A DNA stretch of 64,000 nucleotides from Pseudomonas sp. NFIX28. GTDB lineage: Bacteria; Pseudomonadota; Gammaproteobacteria; Pseudomonadales; Pseudomonadaceae. Below the pieces are notes generated by a model, which was not told the origin of the DNA, ran no database searches, and saw only the letters and a program-made list of their open reading frames with translations. The DNA is taken from NCBI RefSeq assembly GCF_900107395.1, contig NZ_FNPW01000002.1, positions 1-64,000 on the forward strand, in the 5' to 3' direction. Shown here piece by piece: positions 7,437-15,352 of the stretch; position 1 is the first letter of the stretch; every line of letters begins with the position of its first letter. The translations under genes and the position numbers were made by a program.

Positions 7437-8930
7437 ATGTACCGTGATCGTATCCGCTTGCCTTCGTTGTTGGATAAGGTGATGAGCGCCGCCGACGCCG
7501 CCGCTCTGATTCAGGACGGCATGACCGTCGGCATGAGCGGCTTCACCCGCGCCGGCGAAGCCAAGGCCGTGCCCCATGCGCTGGCCGAACGCGCCAAGCT
7601 GACCCCACTGAAAATCAGCCTGATGACGGGCGCCAGCCTGGGCAATGACCTCGACAAGCAACTCACCGAGGCCGGTGTCCTGGCCCGGCGCATGCCGTTC
7701 CAGGTCGACAGCACCCTGCGCAAGGCGATCAACGCCGGTGAGGTGATGTTCATCGACCAGCACCTCTCGGAAACCGTGGAACAGCTGCGCAACCAGCAGC
7801 TCAAGCTGCCGGATATCGCCGTCATCGAAGCCGTGGCGATCACCGAGCAGGGCCATATCGTGCCGACCACCTCGGTGGGCAACTCCGCCAGTTTCGCGAT
7901 CTTCGCCAAGCACGTGATCGTCGAGATCAACCTGGCGCACAACCCGAACCTGGAAGGCCTGCACGACATCTATATACCGACCTACCGGCCGACCCGTACG
8001 CCCATTCCGCTGGTGAAGGTCGATGACCGTATCGGCAGCACGGCCATCCCGATCCCGGCGGAAAAGATCGTCGCTATCGTCATTACCAACCAGGCAGACT
8101 CGCCATCCACCGTTTCGACGCCAGATAGCGAAACCCAAGGCATCGCCAATCACCTGATCAACTTCTTCAAGCAGGAAGTGGATGCCGGCCGCATGAGCAA
8201 CAAGCTCGGCCCGCTGCAGGCGGGCATCGGCAACATTGCCAACGCGGTAATGTGCGGCCTGATCGAATCGCCGTTCGAAGACCTGACGATGTACTCCGAA
8301 GTGCTGCAGGACTCGACTTTCGACCTGATCGACGCCGGCAAGCTGAGCTTCGCCTCGGGCAGTTCGATCACCCTGTCGAGCCGCCGCAACGCCGATGTGT
8401 TCGGCAACCTGGAGCGCTACAAGGACAAGCTGGTGCTGCGCCCGCAGGAGATCTCCAACCATCCTGAGGTGGTGCGCCGCCTGGGCATCATTGGCATCAA
8501 CACCGCCCTGGAGTTCGACATCTACGGCAACGTCAACTCCACCCATGTCTGCGGTACGCGAATGATGAACGGCATCGGTGGCTCGGGAGACTTCGCCCGC
8601 AACGCCCACCTGGCGATCTTCGTCACCAAGTCGATTGCCAAGGGCGGGGCGATTTCCAGCGTGGTGCCGATGGTCAGTCATGTCGACCACACCGAACACG
8701 ACGTCGACATCCTGGTGACCGAGATCGGCCTGGCCGACCTGCGCGGCCTGGCCCCACGGGAGCGGGCACGGGTAATCATCGACAACTGTGTGCACCCGGA
8801 CTATCGCCAGGCGTTGAATGATTACTTCACCGCCGCCTGCGCGCTGGGCGGTCACACCCCCCACATCCTGCGCGATGCGCTGCGCTGGCACATGAACCTG
8901 GAAGAAACCGGGCGCATGCTCGCTGTGTGA
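7437..8930 (+). CDS. Acetyl-CoA hydrolase / succinyl-CoA:acetate CoA-transferase family protein
   Basis: 497 aa, the usual length for the Ach1/Cat1 type of CoA-transferase. The C-terminal domain contains NSTHVCGTRMMNGIGGSGDF and ARNAHLAIFVTKS, typical of the family, and FDIYGNVNSTHV includes the region around the catalytic glutamate. It probably moves CoA from succinyl-CoA to acetate or propionate, as shown for related bacterial enzymes; older annotation as acetyl-CoA hydrolase reflects a side activity. It is a single gene, separated from pntB by a terminator and from the next gene by over 300 bp. The exact donor and acceptor are inferred. Confidence 0.88.
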   Translation: MYRDRIRLPSLLDKVMSAADAAALIQDGMTVGMSGFTRAGEAKAVPHALAERAKLTPLKISLMTGASLGNDLDKQLTEAGVLARRMPFQVDSTLRKAINAGEVMFIDQHLSETVEQLRNQQLKLPDIAVIEAVAITEQGHIVPTTSVGNSASFAIFAKHVIVEINLAHNPNLEGLHDIYIPTYRPTRTPIPLVKVDDRIGSTAIPIPAEKIVAIVITNQADSPSTVSTPDSETQGIANHLINFFKQEVDAGRMSNKLGPLQAGIGNIANAVMCGLIESPFEDLTMYSEVLQDSTFDLIDAGKLSFASGSSITLSSRRNADVFGNLERYKDKLVLRPQEISNHPEVVRRLGIIGINTALEFDIYGNVNSTHVCGTRMMNGIGGSGDFARNAHLAIFVTKSIAKGGAISSVVPMVSHVDHTEHDVDILVTEIGLADLRGLAPRERARVIIDNCVHPDYRQALNDYFTAACALGGHTPHILRDALRWHMNLEETGRMLAV

Positions 8931-9249
8931 TGGGTACAGTCGGGGGCTGGCACAAGAACAGTTGCGCCAGCTCATCGATACCCCTCAAGCAGCTTTCAAA
9001 AACTGTACTACTGTACCGGTCTTTTAACCCCTAAAACGCTGGTCACTTTCGACAAAACACCTCGAAACGCACCTAAATGGTGCTGACAGGTACAGTTGCA
9101 TCATTTCCGAACAGTACAGCACCTATAAACAGTTAACTGGTCCCTCACAATACAGATGAACTGTATCTACAGAGACTGGCGCGAGAGGAGGATCATGGGC
9201 ACCAGTTAAACCACTACCTAATCCCGCCACAAGCGGAAGGATGCACACC
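8931..9249 (+). promoter_or_regulatory. Upstream region of the first DUF1127 gene with repeated GTACAG sites
   Basis: There is no gene apart from a four-codon frame. GTACAG or its complement CTGTAC occurs at 8934, 9003, 9011, 9090 and 9114, and the variant pair ATACAG (9150-9155)/CTGTAT (9161-9166) forms an inverted repeat. CTGTACCGGT (9011-9020) recurs in opposite orientation at 9613-9622 before the second DUF1127 gene. Such clustered dyads resemble binding sites of GntR/MocR-type regulators, although no such regulator gene is nearby. At 9195-9209 ATG GGC ACC AGT TAA follows a perfect GAGGAGG. Confidence 0.55.
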
Positions 9250-9465
9250 ATGGAACGTACACTCAGTTCCGAACTGTTCTTCGAAGACAAAGCTGCAAAA
9301 ACCCAGGCTTCCCTGCCTCTGCGCGTTCTCGCCAACCTGATGCTGTGGCAGCGCCGCATCTCCAGCCGCCACCAACTGGCTCGCCTGGATTCGCGTCTGC
9401 TGGCTGACGCAGGTATCAGCGAAGCTCAACGCTACGAAGAGCTGAGCAAGCCGTTCTGGCGCTAA
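9250..9465 (+). CDS. DUF1127 small protein (YjiS-like), copy 1
   Basis: 71 aa. The ATG at 9250 is chosen because AAGGA ends 8 bp upstream; an ATG at 9241 would abut that ribosome binding site. The C-terminal half is the DUF1127 signature: WQRRISSRHQLARLDSRLLAD, then AGIS and a terminal KPFWR. Such arginine-rich micro-proteins are common in proteobacteria. Some have been linked to phosphate/carbon control or RNA-related regulation, but the role of this one is unknown. Its paralogue lies 278 bp downstream; each has its own GTACAG-rich upstream region. Confidence 0.82.
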   Translation: MERTLSSELFFEDKAAKTQASLPLRVLANLMLWQRRISSRHQLARLDSRLLADAGISEAQRYEELSKPFWR

Positions 9466-9525
9466 GTTAGCGTCGCTGGCCTTGACCCACCGGGTCCACC
9501 GCCAGCACCCCGAATTGAAAAAACG

Positions 9526-9556
9526 AAACCCGTCGCGGGCAACCGCGACGGGTTTT
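9526..9556 (+). terminator. Terminator after DUF1127 copy 1
   Basis: A perfect 13-bp stem, AAACCCGTCGCGG (9526-9538), pairs with its complement at 9543-9555 across a GCAA tetraloop, followed by TTTTGTCGTTTT. Strong intrinsic terminator. Confidence 0.92.
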
Positions 9557-9591
9557 GTCGTTTTGGCAGTCCGGCAACCCAAGATTTAGCC

Positions 9592-9690
9592 GTACAGAAA
9601 GGTTCAAGCATGACCGGTACAGTTTTAATATAAATACAACTGAACCAGTACAATTTGACCCTGGTGTATCTGTATACGCCGCTGTACGAG
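9592..9690 (+). promoter_or_regulatory. GTACAG-type sites upstream of DUF1127 copy 2
   Basis: GTACAG occurs at 9592-9597 and inside ACCGGTACAGT (9613-9623), GTACAA at 9648, CTGTAT at 9670 and CTGTAC at 9682-9687. The spacing and the shared ten-mer with 9011-9020 suggest that one regulator controls both DUF1127 genes. Confidence 0.5.
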
Positions 9691-9743
9691 TAGCAACATG
9701 GTGTCCCAAGTCCCTGACTTCGGCCTGCCGAAAGGACCGCACC

Positions 9744-9953
9744 ATGAACCACATACCAGGACGTATCGCACCTCTAACCTTTTCCCATCCTCAGATTAGC
9801 GCATGGCAACGCCTGTACCGCGCCTTGTGTCAGATGCACCAGAACGCCCGAACACGCCGTGTGCTGGCGGGGCTCAACGATCAGCAATTGTCCGACGTTG
9901 GCATCAGCCACAGCGATCGCATGGCGGAACTGGAAAAGCCCTTCTGGCGCTAG
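9744..9953 (+). CDS. DUF1127 small protein (YjiS-like), copy 2
   Basis: 69 aa from the ATG at 9744, preceded by AAAGGA 7 bp upstream; a longer in-frame extension would run through the previous terminator. The core WQRLYRALCQMHQNARTRRVL, then GISHSDRMAELEKPFWR, matches copy 1, with the same terminal KPFWR. Function unknown. No terminator separates it from the structured leader and DUF2388 genes downstream, so read-through into them is possible. Confidence 0.82.
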   Translation: MNHIPGRIAPLTFSHPQISAWQRLYRALCQMHQNARTRRVLAGLNDQQLSDVGISHSDRMAELEKPFWR

Positions 9954-9985
9954 TTCGTCCCCAGACAGCAGAAGAGGGCTATTCG

Positions 9986-10097
9986 AACAGATAGGGTGGG
10001 CCTAATATCCTGTAGCGTGTAGCGATATTCCTGATGGGGCGCCTGATTCTGCCCCGCAGTGGCTACCCGGTGCCCACTCAGCACCACCCTATCTGTT
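9986..10097 (+). promoter_or_regulatory. Cloverleaf-like structured leader before the DUF2388 genes
   Basis: AACAGATAGGGTGG (9986-9999) and CCACCCTATCTGTT (10084-10097) are perfect 14-bp complements. Three local stems lie between them: AATATC/GATATT (10004-10009 with 10024-10029), GGGGC/GCCCC (10036-10040 with 10051-10055) and AGTGG/CCACT (10058-10062 with 10074-10078). Together they form a four-way junction ending 3 nt before the AAGGAG of the next gene. The element could be a regulatory RNA leader; a small palindromic mobile element is the alternative. Confidence 0.55.
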
Positions 10098-10115
10098 ATC
10101 AAGGAGTTTTTACCT

Positions 10116-10433
10116 ATGTCCCGTCTTCGCCTGCTCAGCGCTGCTGCCTTGCTGGCCTTGGCCTCCAATGCCCACGCCTCCAGCTTTATCGTTACCACCG
10201 ATGCGCTAGTCGGTGCGCTCAAAGCCACTTCCGATGCAACTTCCGACGTCACATCCTCGCTTCGCGACAATAAAATCGTGCGCGCCGCTCGTGACGACGC
10301 CGCCAGCTTTGTCGCCACCGAAGGCGCCATTCGCGGTGTGAAACTGGAAAGCGCGTTTGACCATATCCGCCAACAGTTGCCACAACTGAGCGCTACCGAC
10401 GCCCAGCTCGCTCAGGCCATCCTGACGATCTGA
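10116..10433 (+). CDS. DUF2388 secreted protein, copy 1 of 3
   Basis: 105 aa. The ATG at 10116 is supported by AAGGAG 9 bp upstream. A signal peptide (about residues 1-22, LLSAAALLALASNAHA) is followed by a mature domain with the family core SLRDNKIVRAARDDAASFVA, then IRGVKLESAF. The family (TIGR02448/DUF2388) is about 100 aa, largely restricted to pseudomonads, often in tandem, and of unknown function. It probably acts in the periplasm or is secreted. First gene of a tandem of three, followed by a coupled DUF4105 gene. Confidence 0.88.
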   Translation: MSRLRLLSAAALLALASNAHASSFIVTTDALVGALKATSDATSDVTSSLRDNKIVRAARDDAASFVATEGAIRGVKLESAFDHIRQQLPQLSATDAQLAQAILTI

Positions 10434-10540
10434 CCCTCGGTCCGGCGACGGGTGCGCCCAACGCACCCGAAACCCTGGGCGCTGGCTCTCGCCCGGGCAT
10501 TGCGCTAGCCTTGCCGCTGGTTTTCCAGCTGTCGAGACTC

Positions 10541-10849
10541 ATGCGTTTTTTCACATCCTTGCTTACCGTCCCTTCCTTGATTGCCGCGTGCTGGGCAGCC
10601 CCAGTCGCAGCCTTCGACCTGAGCACACAAGGCCTGGTCATCACGGGCTACGCCACCAGCAAGGTGACGTCCGCGCCTTTCGACAACAAACGCATCGTGG
10701 CCGCCCAGGATGACGCCGCGGCGTTCGTCGCCACTGACGGCCACCTGCGTGGAGCCCGGCTGGAGTCAGCCCTGAAATACCTGCGTAAAACCCAGCCACA
10801 ACTTCATGTCGGCGACCTTGAACTGGCGCAGGCAATTCTCGTCCAATAA
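10541..10849 (+). CDS. DUF2388 secreted protein, copy 2 of 3
   Basis: 102 aa from the ATG at 10541; a TTG 30 bp upstream is in frame but would put extra residues before the signal peptide. Signal peptide about 1-24 (LLTVPSLIAACWAAPVAA). The core is more divergent than in its neighbours: KRIVAAQDDAAAFVATDG, then LRGARLESALKYLR. It lacks the S-L/I-R-D stretch seen in copies 1 and 3, having APFDNKRIV instead. Function unknown. The ribosome binding site is weak (GAG only), so translation may depend on the upstream gene. Confidence 0.85.
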   Translation: MRFFTSLLTVPSLIAACWAAPVAAFDLSTQGLVITGYATSKVTSAPFDNKRIVAAQDDAAAFVATDGHLRGARLESALKYLRKTQPQLHVGDLELAQAILVQ

Positions 10850-10876
10850 CTATCCCTGTCATCCCGGAGTCGTTCC

Positions 10877-11197
10877 ATGCGTAGCCCGCTGATTGCTGCC
10901 ACCCTTGGCCTGTTGCTGTTGGCCGATGTGGCCCAGGCACAAACCCTGGTAGCCACCAGTAACATCATCGTTCGAGCCTTTGAGCGCACCATCGATTTCA
11001 CCTCGGACACCACCACCTCCATCCGCGACTCGAAAATCGTACGGGCCGCGCATGACGATGCCGCCAGTTTTGTCGCCAGCGATGGCGGCATTCGTGGTGT
11101 CCAGCTGGAAGCCGCTTTCGATACCTTGCGTAACCGCGTGCCGGAAGCCCGCGACGCCAGTGACCAGGTGCTCGCCGAAGCCATCCTCGCATTGTGA
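10877..11197 (+). CDS. DUF2388 secreted protein, copy 3 of 3
   Basis: 106 aa with signal peptide (about 1-21, LGLLLLADVAQA) and the core SIRDSKIVRAAHDDAASFVA, then IRGVQLEAAF, closest to copy 1. It lies 27 bp after copy 2. Its TGA stop overlaps the GTG start of the next gene (GTGA), so the downstream HELTH/DUF4105 protein is translationally coupled to it. That coupling suggests a shared envelope process. Function unknown. Confidence 0.87.
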   Translation: MRSPLIAATLGLLLLADVAQAQTLVATSNIIVRAFERTIDFTSDTTTSIRDSKIVRAAHDDAASFVASDGGIRGVQLEAAFDTLRNRVPEARDASDQVLAEAILAL

Positions 11198-13155
11198 GGC
11201 CGCTCGCTGCCTGGCTGCTGGGCGCAGCGCTGTTACTCCTGGGCAACAGCGCTCAGGCCGGCTTGCAACTGCGGCTCAAGGCCGAAGGCTTGAGCCCGCA
11301 GCAACAGCACGCCACCCAGGCGCTGCTGGATGAGGCGATGCAAGCGCTACCGCCGCGCTTCATCGAGCAACTGGACCGTCGCATCGACGTCGGCTGGACC
11401 GACAACATGCCTCATAACGCCTATGGCCAGGCATCGCTGGTCGACGAGCTCGACCTGAATCGCAAACTGCTGGCCAGCCTCGCCGACGGCAGCGCGGCCA
11501 CCCAGAAAACCCATCGCCCTCATGGCACCGTGCGCCGGGAAATGCTCGCCACCGTGCTGCATGAACTCACCCATATCTATGACCGCTCGCGCCTGTGGTC
11601 GGGCGCCGAGCGCACGTTAATCCAGCGTTGCAGCCGCCAGAACAGCGCCTCGGGCCTGATCGGGCTGCCGGACCAGTGCCGTGGCCAGACTGCGCGCCGC
11701 TTCACCCTCAGCGACGACCCGCGCCTGCTCGACCTCGCCGGCTGGCCGCAATACGTCGGCCGCCGCGGCGAACGCGAGCAATACAACCGCCAGGTCGCCC
11801 GCAGCCCGGATATCTACGAAACGACCAACCCGAAAGAGTTCGTCGCGGTAAACATGGAGTATTTCCTCCTCGACCCGAGCTACGCCTGCCGGCGCCCGGC
11901 GCTTTACCGCTATTACCAGGAACACTTCGGCTGGGCGCCGAAGGCCAAGGACACGTGTGCCCAGTCCTTTGCCTTCCTCAACGCCGGCAATGACTTCGCC
12001 AAGCAGCCGCTGGGCAAGGTCGACCCGGAACGGGTCTATGCCGTGGATTACCTGCTGGCCGAAGCCAACCAGAATTGGGTCAGCCGCTGGGGGCACAGCA
12101 TGCTGCGCCTGGTGATCTGCGCACCTGGCCGGCCGCGCGGGCCGGATTGCCGGTTGGACCTGGACCAGCACCTGGTGCTGTCCTACCGGGCCTTTGTCGG
12201 CGACGTGCAGCTGTCGAGCTGGGACGGCCTGGTCGGCAAATACCCGTCCCGCCTGTTTATCCTGCCGCTGGCCCAGGTCATCGACGAATACACCAAGACC
12301 GAGTTGCGCAGCCTGGCCTCGGTGCCGCTGAAGCTGTCGCGCAGCGAGATCGAAGAAGTGGTCGAGCGCGCGGCCGAGATGCATTGGAGCTACGACGGCA
12401 ACTATTACTTCCTGTCCAACAACTGCGCCGTGGAAAGCCTGAAGCTGCTGCGCAGTGGCAGCAACAATGCCCAGTTCACCGGGCTGGACAGCATCATGCC
12501 CAATGGCTTGCTGGAAGTGCTCAAGGGCCGTGGCCTGGCCGACACCAGCGTGCTGGACGATCCTCGCGAAGCGTTGCGCCTGGGGTATCGCTTCGACTCC
12601 TTCCGCGACCGTTACCAGGCGATGTTCGAGGTGCTGAAAAAGCACCTGCCGATCAAGCAGAACAGCGTGGAAGACTGGCTGTCCCTGAGTGCCGCGCAGC
12701 GTCGCCAGTGGTTCGACCAGGCGGACCTGCGCACCAGCGCGGCCTTGCTGCTGCTCGAACAGGCGAGCTTCCGGCGTCAGCTGCTGCTGGCCCAGGATGA
12801 GGTCAAGCAGCGGTATCTGGGGGCTCGCGAGCTGCAGAACGGCGGCATGGACAAGGCCAACAAGACCCTGCAGGAAATCCTCGCCAGCAGCGGTTTCCTC
12901 AGTCGTCCGGCCGAATTGCTCGGTAGCAGCGGGTATGGCTTGCCGCAGCCGGGCGAATGGCAACGCCTGGAAGCGGAAAGCAGCCTGCGCCAGAAACAGT
13001 TGCAGGCCCTGACCGGCGACCTGGACAAGGAGGTGCGGGCCTTGCTGGAACCGAGCCGCGCCGCCGAAATCGCCGCCAACGAGGCCAACCTGAAACAGCT
13101 CGGCGAACACCTGCGGGCCTTGCACAAGGCGGCGGGCGGGCTGGAGTTGCCGTAA
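11194..13155 (+). CDS. DUF4105 protein with N-terminal HELTH metallopeptidase-like domain
   Basis: 653 aa, GTG start overlapping the DUF2388 stop. A signal peptide (about 1-22) is followed by an N-terminal domain with the zinc motif HELTH (123-127) and a candidate third ligand in NPKEFVAVN (E215). The DUF4105 domain follows, with WGHSMLRL (H301) and SNNCAVESLK (C411), spaced like the His and Cys of permuted NlpC/P60- or LRAT-like thiol hydrolases. The C-terminus (about 480-653) is helical and charged. Location is probably periplasmic. A dual hydrolase acting on proteins or envelope material is possible, but no substrate is known. Coupling to three DUF2388 genes is the strongest context. Confidence 0.85.
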   Translation: MRPLAAWLLGAALLLLGNSAQAGLQLRLKAEGLSPQQQHATQALLDEAMQALPPRFIEQLDRRIDVGWTDNMPHNAYGQASLVDELDLNRKLLASLADGSAATQKTHRPHGTVRREMLATVLHELTHIYDRSRLWSGAERTLIQRCSRQNSASGLIGLPDQCRGQTARRFTLSDDPRLLDLAGWPQYVGRRGEREQYNRQVARSPDIYETTNPKEFVAVNMEYFLLDPSYACRRPALYRYYQEHFGWAPKAKDTCAQSFAFLNAGNDFAKQPLGKVDPERVYAVDYLLAEANQNWVSRWGHSMLRLVICAPGRPRGPDCRLDLDQHLVLSYRAFVGDVQLSSWDGLVGKYPSRLFILPLAQVIDEYTKTELRSLASVPLKLSRSEIEEVVERAAEMHWSYDGNYYFLSNNCAVESLKLLRSGSNNAQFTGLDSIMPNGLLEVLKGRGLADTSVLDDPREALRLGYRFDSFRDRYQAMFEVLKKHLPIKQNSVEDWLSLSAAQRRQWFDQADLRTSAALLLLEQASFRRQLLLAQDEVKQRYLGARELQNGGMDKANKTLQEILASSGFLSRPAELLGSSGYGLPQPGEWQRLEAESSLRQKQLQALTGDLDKEVRALLEPSRAAEIAANEANLKQLGEHLRALHKAAGGLELP

Positions 13156-13165
13156 CCTCAAGAGC

Positions 13166-13210
13166 TTCGCGGGCAAGCCTCGCTCCTACGCATTCAAGGC
13201 TCGCCCGCGA
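13166..13210. repeat. REP-type palindromic repeat (family A, pair with degenerate second half)
   Basis: CGCGGGCAAGCCTCGCTCCTAC is followed by an inverted, shortened copy ending GGCTCGCCCGCGA. It lies between the convergent DUF4105 and GFA genes. The same 22-mer recurs near 24171, 45158 and 63882. Confidence 0.8.
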
Positions 13211-13211
13211 C

Positions 13212-13613
13212 CTATAACGTCTCCTCGGCCTCTCCCGGCAAGTGCTCATCCAGATGCAGCCAGGGCAAACGGCTGTCGGTCCAGATATGCCGCTCGGCCG
13301 GCGCCAGCTCGGGATGGTCCAGGGTGGCGATGGTCACGTCGATGCTGTCCGGGCTCAACTGGGTAACCAGCGCCAGATGCGCGCCGCAGTTCGGGCAGAA
13401 ATACCGCGCACAGCCGGGCGAAGAATCGTAGCGCGCCGGCGTCCCGGCCAGCCATTGAAAAGCCGGGCGGGGCAGGGTGATCCAGGTGGTCACCAGGCCG
13501 CCGCTGACCCGTCGGCAGATCGAACAATGGCAATGAGCGATATCGCGCAGCGGCCCGCTGAACTGATAACGCAGCTGGCCGCAGTGGCAACCGCCGGTAT
13601 GCAACAGGCTCAT
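13212..13613 (-). CDS. GFA/CENP-V family zinc protein
   Basis: 133 aa from the ATG at 13613 with GGAGG upstream; a longer frame extends 23 codons but lacks a ribosome binding site. Zinc-binding cysteines are visible in GGCHCGQLRYQF, AHCHCSICRRVSGG and YFCPNCGAHLA, the standard GFA pattern. Relatives were named glutathione-dependent formaldehyde-activating enzymes, but most small GFA proteins have no proven activity. It is a single gene between convergent and divergent neighbours, so the context gives no clue. Confidence 0.85.
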   Translation of the reverse strand: MSLLHTGGCHCGQLRYQFSGPLRDIAHCHCSICRRVSGGLVTTWITLPRPAFQWLAGTPARYDSSPGCARYFCPNCGAHLALVTQLSPDSIDVTIATLDHPELAPAERHIWTDSRLPWLHLDEHLPGEAEETL

Positions 13614-13956
13614 GAAAAGAACCTCCCATCGAATGCTCCGGAAACCCGGCCAGCGAGCCCGCTGGTTATTTTTTAACCGCACATCGGCTCGCGGCCCCTC
13701 TCATCATTGCTTTCCATAACGAAAGGTAGCTGAAAGCTTCCGCGATTAGGATCGCCCCCACTACCGGCAATAGACCGGTTGGCCAATGAGCGTTTTCGCG
13801 CCCTCCCGGCCCAATTAACAACAACAATGGTGATTCTGATGTCCGTTCGTACCCGCCTTTTCGCCCCGCTTCCTCCAGCACGTCCCGCGCTTCCCGTTCT
13901 GCGCTGATCCCCCTCGGTTCGCCATTCCCTAGCCGCGCTACGCCTGGAGTATTCCC
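13614..13956. other. GFA and citrate-transporter upstream region with a short leader frame
   Basis: A small stem, ACCGG/CCGGT, lies near 13759-13775. A 26-codon frame (13827-13907, ATG with an in-frame second ATG at 13839) is rich in Arg, Pro and Leu, but it has no clear ribosome binding site. The region otherwise shows only the divergent promoters expected for the two genes. Confidence 0.4.
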
Positions 13957-15264
13957 ATGCTGACTTTCCTTGGCTTCGCCATGGTCATCACCTTCATGTT
14001 CCTGATCATGACCAAGCGCCTGTCCGCGCTGATCGCCCTGATCATCATTCCTATCCTGTTCGCGTTGTTCGGCGGCTTTGCCCCGAAGATCGGCCCGATG
14101 ATGCTCGAAGGCATCACCAAGCTGGCGCCGACTGGCGTGATGCTGATGTTCGCCATCCTGTATTTCGCCCTGATGATCGACTCCGGCCTGTTCGACCCGG
14201 CCGTGCGCAAGATCCTCAAGCTGGTCAAGGGTGACCCGCTGAAGGTTTCGGTCGGTACCGCCGTGCTCGCGCTGGTGGTGTCCCTGGACGGCGACGGCGC
14301 CACCACCTACATGATCTGCGTGGCGGCCATGCTGCCGCTCTACAGCCGCATCGGCATGAGCCCGCGGATCATGGCCGGCCTGATCATCCTGGCCGGCGGC
14401 GTGATGAACATGACCCCGTGGGGCGGCCCGACCGCGCGTGCCGCCAGTGCGCTGCATGTCGATCCGTCGGATATTTTCGTGCCGATGATCCCGGCGATGC
14501 TGGCCGGCGTGGTGGCGATCCTGGTGATTGCCTATATGTACGGCAAGCGCGAACGTGCGCGCCTGGGTGAACTGCACCTGCAGGGCGACGAGATCGACCA
14601 CAGCGAAATCAGCGTGTCGCAATTCCCGGACGCCCGCCGTCCGAAGCTGATCTGGTTCAACGGCGCCCTGACCTTCGGCCTGATGTGCACCCTGATTGCC
14701 GGCCTATTGCCGCTGCCCGTGCTGTTCATGGTGGCGTTCAGTATCGCGATGATCGTCAACTACCCGTGCCTGCAACAGCAGAAGGATCGCGTCGCGGCCC
14801 ATGCTGGCAGCGTGCTGGCGGTGGTCGGGCTGATCTTCGCCGCGGGTATCTTCACCGGCATCCTGTCCGGTACCGGCATGGTCGACGCCATGTCCAAGAG
14901 CCTGCTGGCCGTGATCCCCGAAGCCATGGGCCCATACCTGGCGGTGATTACCGCGCTGGTGAGCATGCCGTTCACCTTCTTCATGTCCAACGACGCCTTC
15001 TATTACGGTGTGTTGCCCGTCCTCGCCGAGGCCGCCAGCCACTACGGCATCACCGCGGTGGAAATGGCACGTGCCTCGATCGTCGGCCAACCCGTCCACT
15101 TGCTCAGCCCGCTGGTACCATCCACCTACCTGCTGGTAGCCCTGGCCGGTATCGAGTTTGGCGATCACCAGCGCTTCACCCTCAAGTGGGCAGTACTGGT
15201 TTGCCTGTGCATAATGTTCGCCGCCTTGCTGATGGGGATTTTTCCGCTGTTCAGCGCTCTATAA
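13957..15264 (+). CDS. CitMHS-family citrate (metal-citrate) transporter
   Basis: 435 aa with about 12 hydrophobic segments. The start MLTFLGFAMVITFMFLIMTK, the VSLDGDGATTYMICVAAMLP segment and MNMTPWGGPTARAASAL are typical of CitMHS carriers, which take up citrate complexed with Mg2+ or Ca2+ in symport with protons. GGAG lies 8 bp upstream of the ATG. It is monocistronic. PAO1 has a similar citrate transporter. Metal preference cannot be read from the sequence. Confidence 0.9.
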   Translation: MLTFLGFAMVITFMFLIMTKRLSALIALIIIPILFALFGGFAPKIGPMMLEGITKLAPTGVMLMFAILYFALMIDSGLFDPAVRKILKLVKGDPLKVSVGTAVLALVVSLDGDGATTYMICVAAMLPLYSRIGMSPRIMAGLIILAGGVMNMTPWGGPTARAASALHVDPSDIFVPMIPAMLAGVVAILVIAYMYGKRERARLGELHLQGDEIDHSEISVSQFPDARRPKLIWFNGALTFGLMCTLIAGLLPLPVLFMVAFSIAMIVNYPCLQQQKDRVAAHAGSVLAVVGLIFAAGIFTGILSGTGMVDAMSKSLLAVIPEAMGPYLAVITALVSMPFTFFMSNDAFYYGVLPVLAEAASHYGITAVEMARASIVGQPVHLLSPLVPSTYLLVALAGIEFGDHQRFTLKWAVLVCLCIMFAALLMGIFPLFSAL

Positions 15265-15352
15265 AAAGCAATTGACTCACTGCGCCGGCCGCTAGACTTC
15301 GTTGTCGAAAGCCTCGACTGGCGCGGTACAACACTCGCTCAAAGGAATACAC

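Noticed and set aside
13166-13210. Possible CRISPR-like repeat arrangement of the REP units
   Set aside because: Copies are dispersed, palindromic and without regular spacers; no cas gene is present.
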